Source: Parabacteroides sp. PFB2-10
GTDB taxonomy: Bacteria; Bacteroidota; Bacteroidia; Bacteroidales; Tannerellaceae
Direction of reading: 5' to 3'
Assembly: GCF_029893085.1 (NCBI RefSeq)
Contig: NZ_JARXWI010000001.1
Coordinates: 124,001 to 188,000 of the forward strand
DNA: 64,000 nt
The position numbers and the translations under genes are program-made. The first letter of the stretch is position 1. Every line of letters begins with the position of its first letter. The notes below the pieces were generated by a model, which was not told the origin of the DNA, made no database searches, and saw nothing but the letters and a program-made list of their open reading frames with translations. Below are positions 62,298 through 64,000 of this stretch, piece after piece.

Positions 62298-64000
62298 GTG
62301 AAGGCATGTTTTTTTTTAGGGTTAGTATTTTGTTTAATGTCTTCATTTCTGTGGGGGAGAAATGCCGGTGATGATGAAGAGATTAAACGGTTACACGGGC
62401 TGATAGAACAACATTTTTACCAAAATCCGTCTGTGGGACTCCATTACGTGCATCTACTCGACGAGGCTGCCCGCCTTCAAAACAATACCCGTCTGCAAAG
62501 CTATGCCAAAGTCAAAGAGGTCGAATACTACTATCCGATGTTCGACAACGACAGTATTTTCAACGTCGCCCGGATGGCAGAAGAGTTTACCCGCCAGCAT
62601 GAAGAATATCATTACCTTTTTTTAATACAATATATTCTCGTTCAGCGTTATATCAACGAAGGCGAATTCCGCCTTGCCCGGGAAAAGACCCGAGCCATGT
62701 TCGATGAACTCAAAGAAAAGGGCAACGATGAAGACCGGGCCCTGGGGGTGTCGGCATTGGCCAATCTCTATAAACACCTGGAGCGTTACGAAGAGGCGAT
62801 CGACTACTACCGGGAGAGCCTCCGACTGTTGCGGGCGGCCGGCGGAGGCAGCAACCTCTTCCTTATCCTGGAGAACTTCCGGGAGCTGGCCTTGGTGCAT
62901 CAACGCATAGAACGATACGACCTGACCCTTCTTTATGCAGACTCCATGCGTGTGTTCATCACGCAAGCCGATACGGGCGGCCTGCCCAATAATAGTCAAT
63001 CACTGTTTATGGCCGCCTGTTTTACGGTCGAAGCCTTCAGCAAACGGGGGGAACTCGACGAAGCAACCGCCGCCTTGGCTACGATGGAGAGGCTTTATTC
63101 CGCCGACTTTCCCCGCTCGTTCCGGATACTCTATCTCCAGTCACTTGCCAGGTATCATCGGGCAAAGGGGGCATACGAAAAGGCGTACGCCCTGAATGAG
63201 GAGCTGTTGGAATTGGTCGAATTGCTTAGTACCCCAAACGAACGTCCCGATATCCTGCGCCGTAAAGCCGACCTATTGTCGTCGATGGGGCGTCCTGACG
63301 AAGCTATTCCGGTTTATGAAGAGGCTTTCGAACGGCAGATAGCCTATGATCACACCCGCCATAACCGGCAGGTCAACGAATTGCGAGCCATTTACGAATT
63401 AGATAAGATGGAGACACAGACGCGCGAAGATGCCTTGCGCATCCGTTTTACCCGAAATATCTCCCTGGCATTGGGCGTGATCGCGATCCTGTTGGGCACA
63501 ATCCTGTTTCTTGTCATACGCCAGGCTCGTCGCATCCGGATGAAAAACCGCGGATTGATCCGGCAAATCAACGAACAGGAACTGCTTACCGCCGAACTCG
63601 CCACCCGTGACGCGGAGATACAACGTCTGTCGCCTCCCCCGCCACCGGCTGCCACACCCGGTGAAACCATGGAGGAACTCTATCTCCGTATCCGCCTCTT
63701 TATGCAGGAGAACCAACCCTATATCGATCCCCTCTTCAACTGGAAAACGCTTATCGCCCTATTAGAAACCAACGAACGGCTCCTGCGCGCCACCCTGAAA
63801 AAATATCTTGGCGTTACCGTTTCCGAATACATCACCCGCCAACGCCTCAACTATGCCAAACGGCTCCTTGCCGAAAGCGATTCCACCATTGAAGCCATTG
63901 CCTTCGACGCCGGTTTTGGTTCGCGCAACACGTTTTACCGTCTTTTCCGCGAGCATTATGGCCTGACGCCCGACGAATACCGCAAGGCAAACAGGGAATC
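62298..64000 (+). CDS. TPR membrane protein with C-terminal AraC-type HTH (3' end cut off)
   Basis: At least 567 residues, running off the window edge. A stop lies just before the GTG, which gives a hydrophobic export signal (KACFFLGLVFCLMSSFLW); an in-frame ATG at 62337 would lose it. TPR-like helices fill about 25-380 (ALGVSALANLYKHLERYEEA, SLARYHRAKGAYEKAYALNE), a membrane span ISLALGVIAILLGTILFLVI lies near 395-414, then a coiled coil, a Pro-rich linker and an AraC HTH (LLRATLKKYLGVTVSEYITR, IEAIAFDAGFGSRNTFYRLF). It is probably a one-component regulator that senses outside the cytoplasm and binds DNA inside. Only the last few residues seem missing. Confidence 0.82.
   Translation, partial: MKACFFLGLVFCLMSSFLWGRNAGDDEEIKRLHGLIEQHFYQNPSVGLHYVHLLDEAARLQNNTRLQSYAKVKEVEYYYPMFDNDSIFNVARMAEEFTRQHEEYHYLFLIQYILVQRYINEGEFRLAREKTRAMFDELKEKGNDEDRALGVSALANLYKHLERYEEAIDYYRESLRLLRAAGGGSNLFLILENFRELALVHQRIERYDLTLLYADSMRVFITQADTGGLPNNSQSLFMAACFTVEAFSKRGELDEATAALATMERLYSADFPRSFRILYLQSLARYHRAKGAYEKAYALNEELLELVELLSTPNERPDILRRKADLLSSMGRPDEAIPVYEEAFERQIAYDHTRHNRQVNELRAIYELDKMETQTREDALRIRFTRNISLALGVIAILLGTILFLVIRQARRIRMKNRGLIRQINEQELLTAELATRDAEIQRLSPPPPPAATPGETMEELYLRIRLFMQENQPYIDPLFNWKTLIALLETNERLLRATLKKYLGVTVSEYITRQRLNYAKRLLAESDSTIEAIAFDAGFGSRNTFYRLFREHYGLTPDEYRKANRE

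Overview
The window is chromosomal DNA from a Bacteroidales bacterium, most likely Parabacteroides or a close relative. Three things point there. Genes are preceded by the Bacteroidetes -7 promoter motif TAnnTTTG and mostly lack clear Shine-Dalgarno sites. Families largely confined to this phylum occur (DUF3078, DUF3244, DUF4301, DUF5053, DUF6383-like, a fused SpmA/SpmB protein, a BT2127-like HAD pyrophosphatase). The gene content is otherwise housekeeping. The genus is inferred, not proven.

Layout. 0-8.4 kb: holB, a ParE-type toxin-antitoxin pair, a secreted C1 peptidase, proC, a HAD hydrolase, a serine hydrolase, a gamma-carbonic anhydrase-like protein and an Xaa-Pro aminopeptidase. 8.5-11.7 kb: a secreted GH2 beta-galactosidase. 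11.9-16.4 kb: the minus-strand operon yceD(DUF177)-rpmF-fabH-era-der. 16.5-25 kb: a four-helix protein, a histidine kinase, a large secreted DUF6383-like protein, a clostripain-type lipoprotein and a TIM-barrel sugar isomerase, separated by repeat-rich spacers. 25.4-30.6 kb: a TPR membrane regulator, a small DUF3244 protein, a hypothetical protein and a DUF3078 protein. 30.7-37.3 kb: a complete Rnf operon (rseC-rnfBCDGEA) followed by galE. 37.4-44.6 kb: a PL10 pectate lyase, tRNA-Gly and tRNA-Tyr, ribH, a TPR membrane protein, recF-DUF721, an alanine symporter, higBA and a DUF5053 pair. 44.6-53.9 kb: eno, then the minus-strand run spmAB-ybeY-mnmG-uvrC-dtd-mazG-deoC with a parS-like site between mnmG and uvrC. 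54-64 kb: a gene remnant, an outer-membrane protein, a sugar-binding lipoprotein, a LuxR pseudo-receiver plus hemerythrin pair, a RelA-type synthetase, a DUF4301 protein, tRNA-Ala and a truncated AraC/TPR regulator.

The spacers are the unusual part. They hold at least eight families of non-coding repeats: heptanucleotide tandem arrays; a short GCTAAGCGA module that seems to insert into other repeats; a roughly 150-bp element with a TTGTAAGCAAAA hairpin (four copies); two composite inverted-repeat elements (two copies each); and three further inverted-repeat elements with solo ends elsewhere. Some sit inside operons (rnfC/rnfD, era/der, mazG/dtd).

The most striking non-coding stretch is 57.3-58.0 kb. 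It has three promoter motifs, a hairpin-rich candidate small RNA, four AATT-centred palindromes spaced exactly 22 bp apart inside a 10-bp inverted repeat, and a second candidate RNA. The best-supported single functional site is parS at 50277-50292. All motif calls were made by eye, with no database or folding runs.
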